From positions 9,013,926 through 9,077,925 of the forward strand of contig NC_066531.1 in the NCBI RefSeq assembly GCF_024679095.1: 64,000 bases of DNA, in the 5' to 3' direction. The notes under the pieces were generated by a model. That model did no database searches, was not told where the DNA came from, and saw only the letters and a program-made list of their open reading frames with translations. This stretch comes from Eriocheir sinensis. Lineage: Eukaryota > Arthropoda > Malacostraca > Decapoda > Varunidae. The translations under genes and the position numbers were made by a program. Below, one piece after another: positions 47,371 to 57,958 of this stretch; position 1 is the first letter of the stretch; the number at the start of each line of letters is the position of its first letter.

Positions 47371-47745
47371 AAAAGAGAGAGGGGGGGAGGGGGGAGGTAT
47401 GGGGGAGAAAGAGGGCGAGGGGAGAGAGTGCGGGGGAGAAGGAGGAGGAAGGGAAAGGGAGGGATGGGAGTAGGGGAAGCCAGGGGTGGAGGTAGGTGGT
47501 GGATACACGTCACAAATACGTCACGCCTCACCTGTTCGAATGTGTAAGTGGCTCACGCAGGTTTTGCCATCACAGTCAAGAGTAAACGCCATAATTAACC
47601 GCATCTGGCATCGGACAAGAGCGTTATAAATTAGCGGAGTGTGTGAAACAATCTGTGCCACAGTCCCGTGCTGATCCGAGTCTTCGTTTGAAAGATATTT
47701 GCGAAAAACGGTGTGTCATGGGTCTGATATGGATAGTAGTTGTCA
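47371..47745 (-). repeat. Module B, inverted copy
   Basis: A purine-rich tract, then sequence ending GGGTCTGATATGGATAGTA, is the reverse complement of module B at 25456-25811. Confidence 0.8.
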
Positions 47746-47849
47746 AGGAGCTGTTCCATGGCAGTACAGCAAAATGTAGATGCCTACCAGGATAAGTGAA
47801 TTTCATGAGCCTGAAGATTGTGATAAGAAGGAAATACTTACTATGTAAA
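47746..47849 (+). pseudogene. Harbinger transposase tail, second copy
   Basis: GGAGCTGTTCCATGGCAGTAC through GGAAATACTTACTATGTAAA matches 25302-25405, including the GAVPWQYSKM coding tail, with a stop now replacing a Lys codon (AAATGTAG). It is followed by (CA)n, as at 25404. Confidence 0.75.
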
Positions 47850-48165
<316 letters not shown>

Positions 48166-48347
48166 ACACACATAGGCTACACACATGCACTCTTACCTAC
48201 ACAAACACACGCGAACACATACGGACATACATACACACACACACATATATACGTGCATACATTCACAAAGAGACAGACACAGCCAGGCGTAACAAAAATT
48301 ATTGGTGAGCAATGTTTTCTTTCAATAAAGTATTTTGTGTTACCTAC

Positions 48348-48543
48348 CTTTGTCATTTCTTTCTCCAGGCGAAAGATTACTCCAGTCGGTGACCACAGCC
48401 TCACACACCTCGATCCGCAATTTTTCTTTAATATTTTTGTTACTGTATTCCTTCAGCTGGAGATCATAAAGAGCTGGTCTCTTCTCCACCTCTGCAATCA
48501 GTGTTTCACAGTCAAACAGCTCTTTGAAAGCCATGTCTTCCAC
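48348..48543 (-). CDS. MADF-domain protein, first exon
   Basis: Minus strand MEDMAFKELFDCETLIAEVE followed by KRPALYDLQLKEYSNKNIKE fits the start of a MADF domain (LIxEVEKRPALYD...EYSN), a Myb-related DNA-binding fold. It ends GACAAAG|GTAGGT at 48348, a good donor. No second exon is seen downstream within the CA tract. MADF proteins are a common second gene of PIF/Harbinger elements, and a Harbinger-like terminus lies upstream at 48775-48795, so this is probably a remnant of such an element. A host Adf1-like gene is possible. Confidence 0.65.
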
Positions 48544-48635
48544 CCTCTTCGCTCGCGGAAGGAATAGTTGACTGCCGTGACAGACAAGTCAAGACACAGG
48601 GAAATCAGCGGGTGGCTGGGTGGTGGCAACCGGAC

Positions 48636-48798
48636 GTGGCTCGTGTGAACGCTGCCATTTGAAACAACGGTGTCTATCGCTGGCCACTGTGGCGTGGTCG
48701 GTGTGCATGTACCCATAGAGATGTGTGTGTTCTATTTTGACCATTATCTTGTGGCGGCCACTGACCACTAAAAAGTGGCTCGTGTGAACCCAGCCTAA
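48636..48798. mobile_element. Harbinger-type terminus upstream of the MADF exon
   Basis: The minus strand reads TTA then GGCTGGGTTCACACGAGCCAC from 48795 inward, fitting a TWA target site and a PIF/Harbinger terminus. GTGGCTCGTGTGAAC recurs in direct orientation at 48636-48650. The far terminus was not found. Confidence 0.5.
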
Positions 48799-49135
48799 TA
48801 AGACGTCCGTTGTATCGCTCACGTTCACTCCCATTTCACCTCCTCGTCCCAAATCGTCTTTTTCATTCTTTTATTTCTGGCGTTTCCTCTTCTTCCCATC
48901 TCTTCCCTCATCTCACGAAGCGGCTGTAGGTCAGATCATAATCTACTTCACTTTGTCATCGTCCTCCTCCTCCTCCTCCCTCTCTTTACTCTTTTCCTCT
49001 CCCCTTCCCTTCCACACAGCCTTCACATGATTCCACGAACAAATTCAGGTTACGAACAAATGCTTTTCATGTTCACGCGTCTCTTCCTCCCCGGCCCCGC
49101 ACTCACCCCGCGTCCTCCCTTCCCTTGGTGTGCAG

Positions 49136-49262
49136 GGCGCGGTGGTGGCGCACAACCAGACCTCGGGCGTGATCGTGAGCAGACAGAGCCTCGTCCTGCA
49201 GCACCTGAGGCGGGAGCACGCGGGGCACATCACGATCAATCCTGTCATCCTTTCCATGAAAC
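49136..49262 (+). CDS. Ig-like domain exon, possible host gene
   Basis: After a pyrimidine tract and CAG acceptor, the exon reads VVAHNQTSGVIVSRQSLVLQ and HLRREHAG, matching the strand C'-E-F part of I-set immunoglobulin domains (GVIxSxQSLVLQ.V.R..AG) found in arthropod cell-adhesion proteins of the sidestep/hemicentin kind. It then ends ITINPVILSMK at a GTAAGT donor. The expected YxCxAxN motif after AG is missing, so the exon may be damaged or the true donor may lie earlier. No other exons are visible in the window. Confidence 0.45.
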
Positions 49263-50552
49263 GTAAGTGCTGGTCTCGCCTGTCTGTCTGTCTTTGTGTC
49301 CGAGTCTTTCTTGTGAGTTACAGTTGGTTCTCGGTGCTTAGAAAGAGTATGTTTCCCAGCCAAGGATACACGCTATATCCTGTGGCTCGTTTGTTCTCTG
49401 GTGCCGTCCGTATATTGGGTGACTCCAAAACTGTCCCACCGCCAACGCCACTAGCAAATTCGTGCCCAAGACTATCGTGTCGCGTAACTTCAGTTCATTT
49501 TTTCAAGCCTCTGCGTGATATGAGGCAAGACAATGTCGCGTGGTGCTACAACAGCTATACCACTAACTTTTAAAATGTAGATAATAAATACCTTATAATT
49601 GTGTGTTGTATTCAAAACTACACCGGTACATTATAATTGCACTCCTTAGCCCTGCAAGCTGAACTACACATTCTAGACCCTCACTGTTCCTGTCAGTCAC
49701 CTTCCATTCACAGAAACGCCTCCCTTCCTCTCTGCTCACCCACCTGACTCGCAAACCACTGTCACCAACCATTCTCATGCAGTTCTTAATCCATTTGCTC
49801 TCATGCACACTCAACGAGGCAGCGTTGCAATCGGAGCAGAGAAAGATATTGCTGTGAATAGCGGTATAATAAACAGTATATTAGTTAGACCGAGATAATT
49901 ATATCCACCCACTTTCCCCCTACAAACCGAAGATTCAATGTAAATCATTACTGATGGAAGTCAGCGTGCGTGCTAAAACAATGAGTTTGAAAGAAAAACG
50001 TGATCACATAGTTTTTGAAAGAACGGCAGTAGGACTACAACCTTGGTTCATTCCAGTATGTATACAGAAAGGTTGAACACATAATAAAACACATCTTACC
50101 ACTGCTAGCCTCCCATAAATGCAGAGAAAGTAATATAGGAATTGCAGTACAATAATAGCATTACTCATGACACGCAGTCAGGCTATATCTACCTGGAAAA
50201 TATATATAGTTCTTACTGTTCATTTTAATATTTACCTCCCTATATTTTTTTTTATTTAAAATGGAAATAACCAAACTAAAGAAAAAAGTAGCAACACTTG
50301 CTGCTTGATCCCATGTAGCAACACTGCTGATGGGTACTGGGGGTTGGGGTTGTGTGTCTGGGGTGGGTTTCATCAAAGTTCCCAAGTCCTTGGAAGTGTG
50401 CTCAAGGGGTCCCAAGCGTGCGAGAAACCTTGGGCATGTTTCACGAAAGCTCCCAAGCCTTGGAACTCTGCCTATCTCACTCGCCGCCTTGGGAGGCCGT
50501 GCGGGGTCTCCCAAGCGCTCCCAAGGAAGGTCCCAAGCATCAGATTGTAAAC

Positions 50553-50870
50553 ATGGCAGCCTGTGAACAACACCGCCAGCACCGACCAAGGAATTTTCGC
50601 CCGAGAAGGGACATCTTTAACGAGTACGATGACACCGAGTTCAAGAAGAGGTACAGGGTGGATCGTGCTGGCCTGTTGTTCGTCACTGTCTTGGTGCGGC
50701 ACGTGATTGGCAACAGGACTGAGAGGAGCCGTGCGGTCACAGCGGAGCTGAAAGTGGCGTTGACTCTGCGATACCTCGCCACCGGGAAAATGCAGATGAC
50801 TTTGGAGTTTCCCGGACCACAGTCATCACCCATACAAACACCAGAAATACCCCCAAAAATATACCCCCTG
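50553..50870 (+). pseudogene. PIF/Harbinger transposase N-terminus, copy 2
   Basis: ATG at 50553 opens an uninterrupted frame (MAACEQHRQHRPRNF, DTEFKKRYRVDRAG, ALTLRYLATGKMQ), then a frame change. Compared with copy 1 it has lost nine bases (GCGGAATCA) in the VSGII region between short TCA repeats. The catalytic domain is replaced by LINE sequence. Confidence 0.8.
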
Positions 50871-53519
50871 GCGTAGCATTATTATCTTCCAAATAAGCAG
50901 TAAGTTGAGACACGATTATTCTTTCAAAGGATTTACAGCACACTGATGTCAAACTAATTGGTCTATAGTTGAGGGCATCAGAATTAACCCCACCTTTGAA
51001 CAGTGGCATAACATTAGCATATTTCCAGTCTGATGGGACTTGCGTTGCTGAAAGAGATTTTCTGAACAGTAGCAACAGAGGGTAACTTATAGAAAGTGCA
51101 CATCTTTTTAAAAAGACTGAAGGAATACCATCAGGGCCAGAACAAGCAGAAGGTTTTAATTGAGACAAAATATTCTCTATTTGAAAAAATATCAAAACTA
51201 TAGACGTAAATATAAATTTGGTATCACACCGCTGTAAAGGATAAGGATTAAGCAAGAACTCTAGAAAATACGGTGGATAAAGTGTAGTGCGACGACTATG
51301 CCTGATGAACGAGCCTCCCATAACCCACTTAGCCAGGGGGGTACCTCTTTGGCCGACTCGGTAAGGAGTGGCTCTCCCGTCACGCTGGTCGCGGGTTCAA
51401 TCCCAGGCAGCCGGCGAATACCCTGATCTTGATTAATTTCTCGTGTGTTTCGATACACGCAGAGGACGTGTTGGGAAATAGAGGAAATAGAGGAAATAGA
51501 AAAATATACTCCCGGGGCATGACATAAGCACTAACGAAATGGTTTGCCATATCTGCAGCCTCAACACTCCATCCGTCCTCACTATATAACGGCCCAGCTG
51601 CCGGACGCTGAACATTCTTGTGACGGAGGTAAGCGTGAAAACGCTTCACATCATGGTGGCCAGCAGAGACAATTAAGAGATTTTTCATAATTAATGACTG
51701 ACAGGTGGACAATCTCTTTGAATTCCAGGGATAAACGGCTAAAAACATACCACAACCTTAAGGCAATAGGAGATGATCTGCCAAACACAGAACGAGCATC
51801 TTTATAGTTAAGCCAAGCCTGCCGTTTACGACGTTTGATATCATTAGGTATGCTTGTGGTCCAAGGCTTTAGTGAACAGGGACCTGGTTTCTTTGGGAAT
51901 AAAGAGGTGGAAAGTATCGAACAATAAACACTTACATCTCGAGTAAGACCGACAAATATTTAATCCCATAAATTCAATGTCCCAGTCAATGTCCTTGAAA
52001 TGTTTGTTTATTAAACTGTACTTTCCTTTTAAAAAATCATATTCATCCTTTGAATTCATTGGGCTAGATTCAAGGGGACAAAATATATAGATAGTCAAAT
52101 ATTACAGGAAATTGGTCACAGCCAGAAAAGGGGTCAATCAAATTAACATTTGATATTCTATCATTTTCAGCGGTAAAGATCAAATCCAATATATTGTTAG
52201 ATCGAAGATAAGTAGCCTGCTTGACCCACTGTACGCACAACACCCAGAGAGCTAGAAAAAAAAAATCAAGAAATTGCTCACCGAGTATTAAAGAACTACC
52301 AACAGGAACGTCAGAGGACCAATCAATGGAGGGCAGGTTTAAAATCCCCAGCCATAATAAGTTCTGTACCCTCACAAACAGAATCAAGGTAGGAGATGAG
52401 CTATATTGTCCACCAAAGAATTACTTAATTGGAGGTCTGTAAACAACCAAAACAATAAAACCAAAATCCGGCAAACATACCCCAACTGTGTTTTTTTATT
52501 GGGATGATCATTAAAGGTTCAACCAACCTTAATGTCATTCCTAATATAAATTCCAACACCATGTTTTCTTAGGTTGGAAGGAGAATCATTTCTAAAGAAA
52601 TTGTAACCAGCTATACTGGCAACAGAGTCACTGATATCAGAATTAAGCCATGTCTCACACACACCACATAAGGCTACATTCCAGCTAGACAGTAAATCTA
52701 CTAACGTACTAACTTATTCACCAAACAATTTAAATTCAAAAGAACGAAAGTAATAAAAAATTATGCACAGGGACGTTATAACATCAGTATATGTTTGGAA
52801 CTGGAGAGGTCTAATGATCGCTTTTTGTGGTGCCAACAGGACTAGGACGGACAAGGGGGTCAGGCTCAGAGGACACAGGAGCCGCAGCAAGACCTTGAGC
52901 CACTACCTGATCGGGTTTCTTGACCTGCCAAAGAACTTGTCAGTACGACTGGCAGCCCACTTTCTCCGCAGTTCCACTCTCTGATTGTAAGGGGTCCACT
53001 GGGTTTCAACGGGGCCGAGATAAACAATGCCATTATATTTAAAAATCTCACCATTACCTTCTAAACAATTCTATAACGGATGTAGTGTATTTTTGGTAAA
53101 TAGTTTTAACCATTTTACGGTATTATTTAGCCTTAGTATTGATATAAAAGAACTGAGCTGATAAGGTACCTCGCCGTGGTTGGTAGCGATGCAATCTGAA
53201 TCTTATGGTGAGAGCCACAACTTTTTCACCTAGTTATGGCGATACTTACGTCAGACACAATTTCTTTAAGTATGGCCCCAGATCCCTAGAAATAAAAACC
53301 TGTGCATATTGGCTATTAAATAATTTCTTGCTCCTTGATAATAATTATTGTTTCAAGATGGAATTGAGGATTTTAGCTCTGACTAAGGAAGGAGAAATTG
53401 GTACAATATCAACCAAGGTAATCGGGTCCGATCTCTCTGGCAGTAGGAAAGAGGCAATGGGGTTAAATTTATCTTGGAAGTCTTCTCCAAAGGGTAGACC
53501 TCTGATAATGATACTGTCC
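50871..53519 (-). pseudogene. CR1/L2-like LINE, copy 2, minus strand
   Basis: Same architecture as copy 1 but with more RT: NYRPISLTSVCCKSFERIIV and SQLTAYLEDNN are present (about 50877-50970). The endonuclease end NNILDLIFTAENDRISNVN and linker YLRHKNVQRPAAGPLYSEDG are readable. Frames are interrupted, and it is truncated at 53519 by the hAT element. Confidence 0.78.
51288..51520 (+). mobile_element. tRNA-derived SINE, family A, copy 3
   Basis: Same insertion as at 21330, with TGATGAACGAGCCTCCCATAA retained at the 5' side (partly lost in copy 2) and one extra GAGGAAATA in the tail. Confidence 0.82.
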
Positions 53520-53597
53520 ATAGCTGGGCGTTATCGCGATAAGTTATCGCAATACTTTATCGCTGATAACAAAATCAGGCTATCGGCCATCCGCTAC

Positions 53598-53600
<3 letters not shown>

Positions 53601-53680
<80 letters not shown>
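53601..53680. repeat. (ATCT)n then (AT)n microsatellite
   Basis: About eleven TATC units followed by AT, close to the hAT left terminus. Confidence 0.95.
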
Positions 53681-53682
<2 letters not shown>

Positions 53683-54898
53683 GGTATCTTCGTTACTTTT
53701 GTAACCAAACTAGCGATAATCGCTACTTTTTTCTGCCTCACAGAAAGAAAAAAAACGTTGTCTCCTCCGTACTGCGCATGCGTGGCCCGGGCGCCCGTGT
53801 TGTATGAAAAAACTTCGGGGTATGAAATATCTTCAGTGAAGAGATTTCATAAACAGATCATCAACATTAAAACACTAGGTTATTTTTGTTATGTTAGACT
53901 CAAAAATCACTATATCAAAGAGAAAAATCATTTAACTTTGCCCAAAAAATTATTATTCACTGCTTGAAATTTGTGATCCCGTTGTAAAGAGCGCAAAACA
54001 GAGACCAGCGTCTTGTCTTATCACGTGGCGGCGTCTCGCGTGGCGGAGTGAGTGCGTGTTCCGGCTCCCAGTGCTTCAGTGCAAGAATAACTGAGTAAGT
54101 AGTGATGGCGGCCGCGTCGCCGTCGTCACGAGGAGAGTCAGTGGGGTGTCGTCACTCTAGTGAGCCTGCTGAGTTTCGGTCACCTTGGCCATTCCTTGAC
54201 CAGTGGGTGCGATATAAGAAGTTGGTGGGTAACAGCTACGTCTTCGATTGCTTGCCCTGCCTCCCCAAGACCACAGAGTTGAAGGTGAGCAAGAGCACCA
54301 AGGCCAACCTGAAGAGCCACTTCAGAAGGATGCATCCTACTATGGCAAAGTTTGATGAAGCATGCGCGGCCAACCAAGGCACTGGTGGCTGCAGCAGGAG
54401 CCGGTCTGGCCAGTCAGATGATGACAGCAGTTCAACCAGTAAAAAGGCGCGGCAGATGTCCATCGCTGAGACCTTTGGCATCATGGCCCATGGCGGCGCC
54501 GTCCTGCAGTCCGCCGTCGACAAGACAATCGTTAGATTTGTGGTGGACAACTTGTTACCGCTACAGACTGTAGACAACCAGAGCTTTAAGGACATGGTCC
54601 ACACTCTCAACCCTAACAAAGAGGTACCCTCCAGGAGGACGCTGGGTAGAAGGATCATCAAAATCTATGAGGAGATGAAAGAGAGCCTCACCAGGTAAGA
54701 ATCTAAGAATATAACTATTCAAGTGTTCTCACATTTATATTATAAAATAAATAAATGGTACTAGTTTAGGATTGTGGTCCCTCCCCATCGCTCCATCCCC
54801 GACCGTCCCACTCAAGCTCTGCAATCCCACCCAATGCCTCCTATATAATAAATCTTTGCCGAGGAAAACGAATGTCAGAATAATGCAAAACACATCAC

Positions 54899-55545
54899 GA
54901 CACGGTGCTCATTGCAGAAAATGAAAGTGACCTACAAAATTTGGTCAGTGTTTTTGATAGTGTCTGTAACAGGAGAAAGCTGAAAGTAAACGTCAACAAA
55001 AGTAAAGTGATGGTTTATGAGCGAAGAAAAAGTGAGGTTGTAGATTTTGTATGTCCATATAGAGTGGGAATTGAATGTGAAAAAGAATGCAAAATAATTT
55101 TGAATGGTGAAGAAATGGAGGACGTCATTGAGTTTAAGTACCTTGGATCAGTTATGTGTAAGCATGGTGGTACGGAGGGAGAGGTAAGAGAAAGGGCATC
55201 GCAAGGAAGAAGGGTGGTAGGGTCTTGGGACGAATCATGAATGGCAGAAGTGTGAGCATGGAGGTAAAGAGGGATTTGAGAAATACAATAATAGTACCAA
55301 CCCATATGAAACGTGGGCCTGGAATGAAAGTCAGAGGTCTAGAGTGCAGGCAGTGGAAATGAGTTATTTGAGGAGTGCTTGTGGTATGAGTAAAATGGAT
55401 GGAATGAATAATGAAAGTGTGTATGAGCGTTTTGGAATGTGTCACACGGGTGCAGGGAAAAAGTGTGGAGTGGCAGAAGAAGTGAAGTGACAGACTTTAA
55501 AGTGGTTTGGCCACATGGAGGAGAGTAAGATGACCAGGGTAAAAA
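54899..55545 (+). pseudogene. RTE-like LINE reverse transcriptase, 5' part of an interrupted copy
   Basis: DTVLIAENESDLQNLVSVFD follows the catalytic ADD position, then VNKSKVMVYERRKSEVVDF and EFKYLGSVMCKHGGTEGEV, typical of RT thumb regions. After frame changes, LRSACGMSKMDGMNNESVYE and WFGHMEESKMTR are readable. It is cut at about 55545 by another LINE and resumes at 56860. Confidence 0.7.
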
Positions 55546-56855
55546 TGTTGATCTCATTCTTTTTTACTTTGCTAAGGCCTTCCACACTGTATGTTATGAC
55601 ATTTTGTTGGATAAGCTTAGGAAATTGGGTATTACAGCCAAGCTTTTGGGCTGGATAAGGGAGTTTTTAAAATCCCGGGTTATGAATGTTGTAGTCGATC
55701 GTCAGTTGAGTCGTCCTTGCGATGTGGTCAGTGGAGTGCCCCAGGGTTCAGTTCTTGGTCCACTTCTATTTCTTCTATATATTAACTTTCTTACTCATGA
55801 CATTAGTTCCCATACAAAAGTTTTTGCTGATGACCTTAAATTGTATATTTCATTGGAGACTAACTGTGTGCATACTGCTCACCAAAACATGGCTTCTTGT
55901 CAAAGAGATATTGATAATCTTTACAAAGTTGCATTGTCTTGGGGTTTATCCATGAACATTAATAAATGTGTAGTTGTCAAATTCCAGAGGCGGACTGTGG
56001 ACTTGTCGGGTTTACCGGCCTCTGGTATGTATTATCTAAATGGCATTCCTATTCCAGTAAAAGATTCTGCAATGGACCTTGGGGTTAATGTCGATTCTTC
56101 CTTGAAATTTCACCAGCACATACAGAACGTCGTCCAGAAAGCAGGTGGCATGGCTCAAAATCTACTTAAATCTACAGTTAACCGCGATGCTACCTTTCTT
56201 GTCCCTATTTATGTGACGCACATTCGGCCTTTACTTGAATATTGTTCAGCTGTGTGGAATCTGGGATATATTACTGATCTCAACTCACTTGAGTCAGTGC
56301 AGAGACGTTGGACCAGGAACATTAGAGGTATGGAGCATCTAAGTTATTCCCAGAGACTGAAGGCTTTGGACTTGTACTATGTCCATGGTCGGCTGCTACG
56401 ACATGACATGGTAAAGTATTGGCAAATATTTCACGGTTTCTGTGCTATTGCCCCCGAGGATATGTTTGTCAGTCCACCTCTAGGCACCACAAGAGGCCAT
56501 CAATATAAGGTTGCACACATAAGAACTGAATTAGAGATCCGCAAGAGGTTCTTCAACGTCAGAGGTATTTCGCTGTGGAACTCTCTTCCCCAGCATGTTG
56601 TTTCAGCTAATTCACTATCGGCATTCAAAGCATCCCTTGCTGCTCATCTCGGTGACAGACTTTTTACATTTTAGTTTATTCATTTACATATTATTAATTG
56701 ATTATTTACTTTGATGCACATGATGCACAATTCCAGCTCTGTCTATAGCACATGTATTTGTATGTACGGAGGTTACTGAACTAGTCGGGCTGGCGCATCA
56801 GCAGAGTGCGGCTTTCTTTTGGGCCCTGTGTCTACCGGGTTCTGGGAAGCCCACC
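55546..56855 (+). pseudogene. L2/CR1-like LINE reverse transcriptase inserted in the RTE-like copy
   Basis: A 356-codon frame (55604-56674) begins inside the palm (DFAKAFDTVCYDILLDKLRK spans two frames) and carries SGVPQGSVLGPLLFLLYIN, catalytic VFADDLKLYISL, THIRPLLEYCSAVWN, RGMEHLSYSQRLKALDLYYV and a complete C-terminus (LWNSLPQHVVSANSLSAFK, LAAHLGDRLFTF, stop at 56674). Catalytic residues are present, but the endonuclease and RT fingers are missing. It is 5'-truncated and sits between two halves of the RTE-like LINE. Confidence 0.82.
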
Positions 56856-56859
56856 AGGT

Positions 56860-57105
56860 GAGAGAACCAGAAGGGTGTATGTGAGTGAGATAGAGGGAGG
56901 GAATGCTAGAGGACGACCTCCGGTGAAATGGAGGGCTAGGGTGCAAGAGCACATTAGGGAGAGGGGGGAAAGATCTTTGAGAAACTTTGAGCAGGCAAGG
57001 AGGGAGTGTCTGGATAGATAAAGTTGGAAGCTCTTCTACCGTGGCCATCCCCTGCTGGGAGTTGCTAGGAGCAGGCGTCGATGAAATGAATGAATGAATG
57101 AATCA
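56860..57105 (+). pseudogene. RTE-like LINE, 3' part of the interrupted copy
   Basis: RRVYVSEIEGGNARGRPPVK and RERGERSLRNFEQARRECLD continue the sequence left at 55545 (SKMTR), then a stop, HPLLGVARSRRR and an (AATG)n tail near 57085-57105. Confidence 0.75.
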
Positions 57106-57235
57106 ACAATATACAGGTAAAAAAAAAAAAAAGTTTTGTCCACGTCATTAATGTAACTGACTGGTTAAGTGATTTTTTGCAGAAAGGGGGGGGGGGGGGA
57201 CTTTGGGACATCTGGGGCTGCCACGTAGCCTACCC

Positions 57236-57345
57236 AACAACCTAAACCTAACCTAATCTAACCTAACCTAACCTAACCTTAGCCTAAACCTTACCTAACC
57301 TTAACCTAAACCTAACCTAACCTAAACCAAACCTAAACCTAACCG
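57236..57345 (-). repeat. Degenerate (CCTAA)n telomere-like tract
   Basis: Runs of CCTAA and CCTAAA, the complement of the TTAGG telomere repeat of arthropods, over about 110 bp with changes. It is internal in this window, so it is an interstitial tract. Confidence 0.85.
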
Positions 57346-57659
57346 GTGCATAAGCTGAAAAGGGGAGAGAAAACAGAGTTGTATTTCACCTCATTTTATG
57401 TTTTCAAAAGTTTTTGTCTGAACTACATAACCAAGAATGAATTAAAGACTGTGGTAACAGACTAACAGCTGTAACAGTAAAATTACGTAAAAATGTTGGT
57501 ATTTTTAAAATTTAAATAGAAAATAAAGAAAAGCAGAGGAGTACGAGGCATTGCCGCATTGGGCGGGACGGTAGGGGCTGGAGCGATTGGGTGTTACCAC
57601 ACTCGTAAACTAGTACCAAATAAATAATGCTACGTAGAGTGAATAATCAATATTGTATT
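57346..57659. other. No recognisable feature
   Basis: AT-rich intronic sequence in intron 1 of the hAT transposase. Confidence 0.4.
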
Positions 57660-57667
57660 ATCTATTG

Positions 57668-57958
57668 CAGTGGTTCTTAACCTTTTGCACACTCCTTTCA
57701 AATCAACAGTCAGTTCTCGCACCACCTGAATTGCTTAAATACAAAAGAAATAAAAAAGCTTGAACACAAAGTTGATGTGAAGTGTATTAACAACAAAACC
57801 ATATTTTTTTTTTTAATCTCCACTCACAAAGCTTACATTTTTTTTTTTGCATGATGAAAACCCTGAGTACTTGTTAATAAAAATATATTTTACTTAAATT
57901 TTTCAAAGGCATCTTCGCATCTCCTAGGGGCGCGAGCACTCCTGATTAAGAAGCACTG
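57668..57958. mobile_element. Non-autonomous hAT element, 291 bp
   Basis: It starts CAGTGGTTCTTAACC and ends with the complement of CAGTGCTTCTTAATC, classic hAT (Charlie/Tip100-like) termini. Flanking 8-bp duplications are ATCTATTG (57660-57667) and ACCTATTG (57959-57966), one mismatch. No coding capacity. Confidence 0.88.

Larger units (their letters stand above)
49178..53519. repeat. Segmental duplication, copy 2
   Basis: Partner of 19081-23247. It begins inside the Ig-like exon, which is complete only here, and stops where a hAT element begins at 53520, so the original homology may have extended further. It retains the 92 bp and about 280 bp missing from copy 1 and lacks the MITE. Confidence 0.92.
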
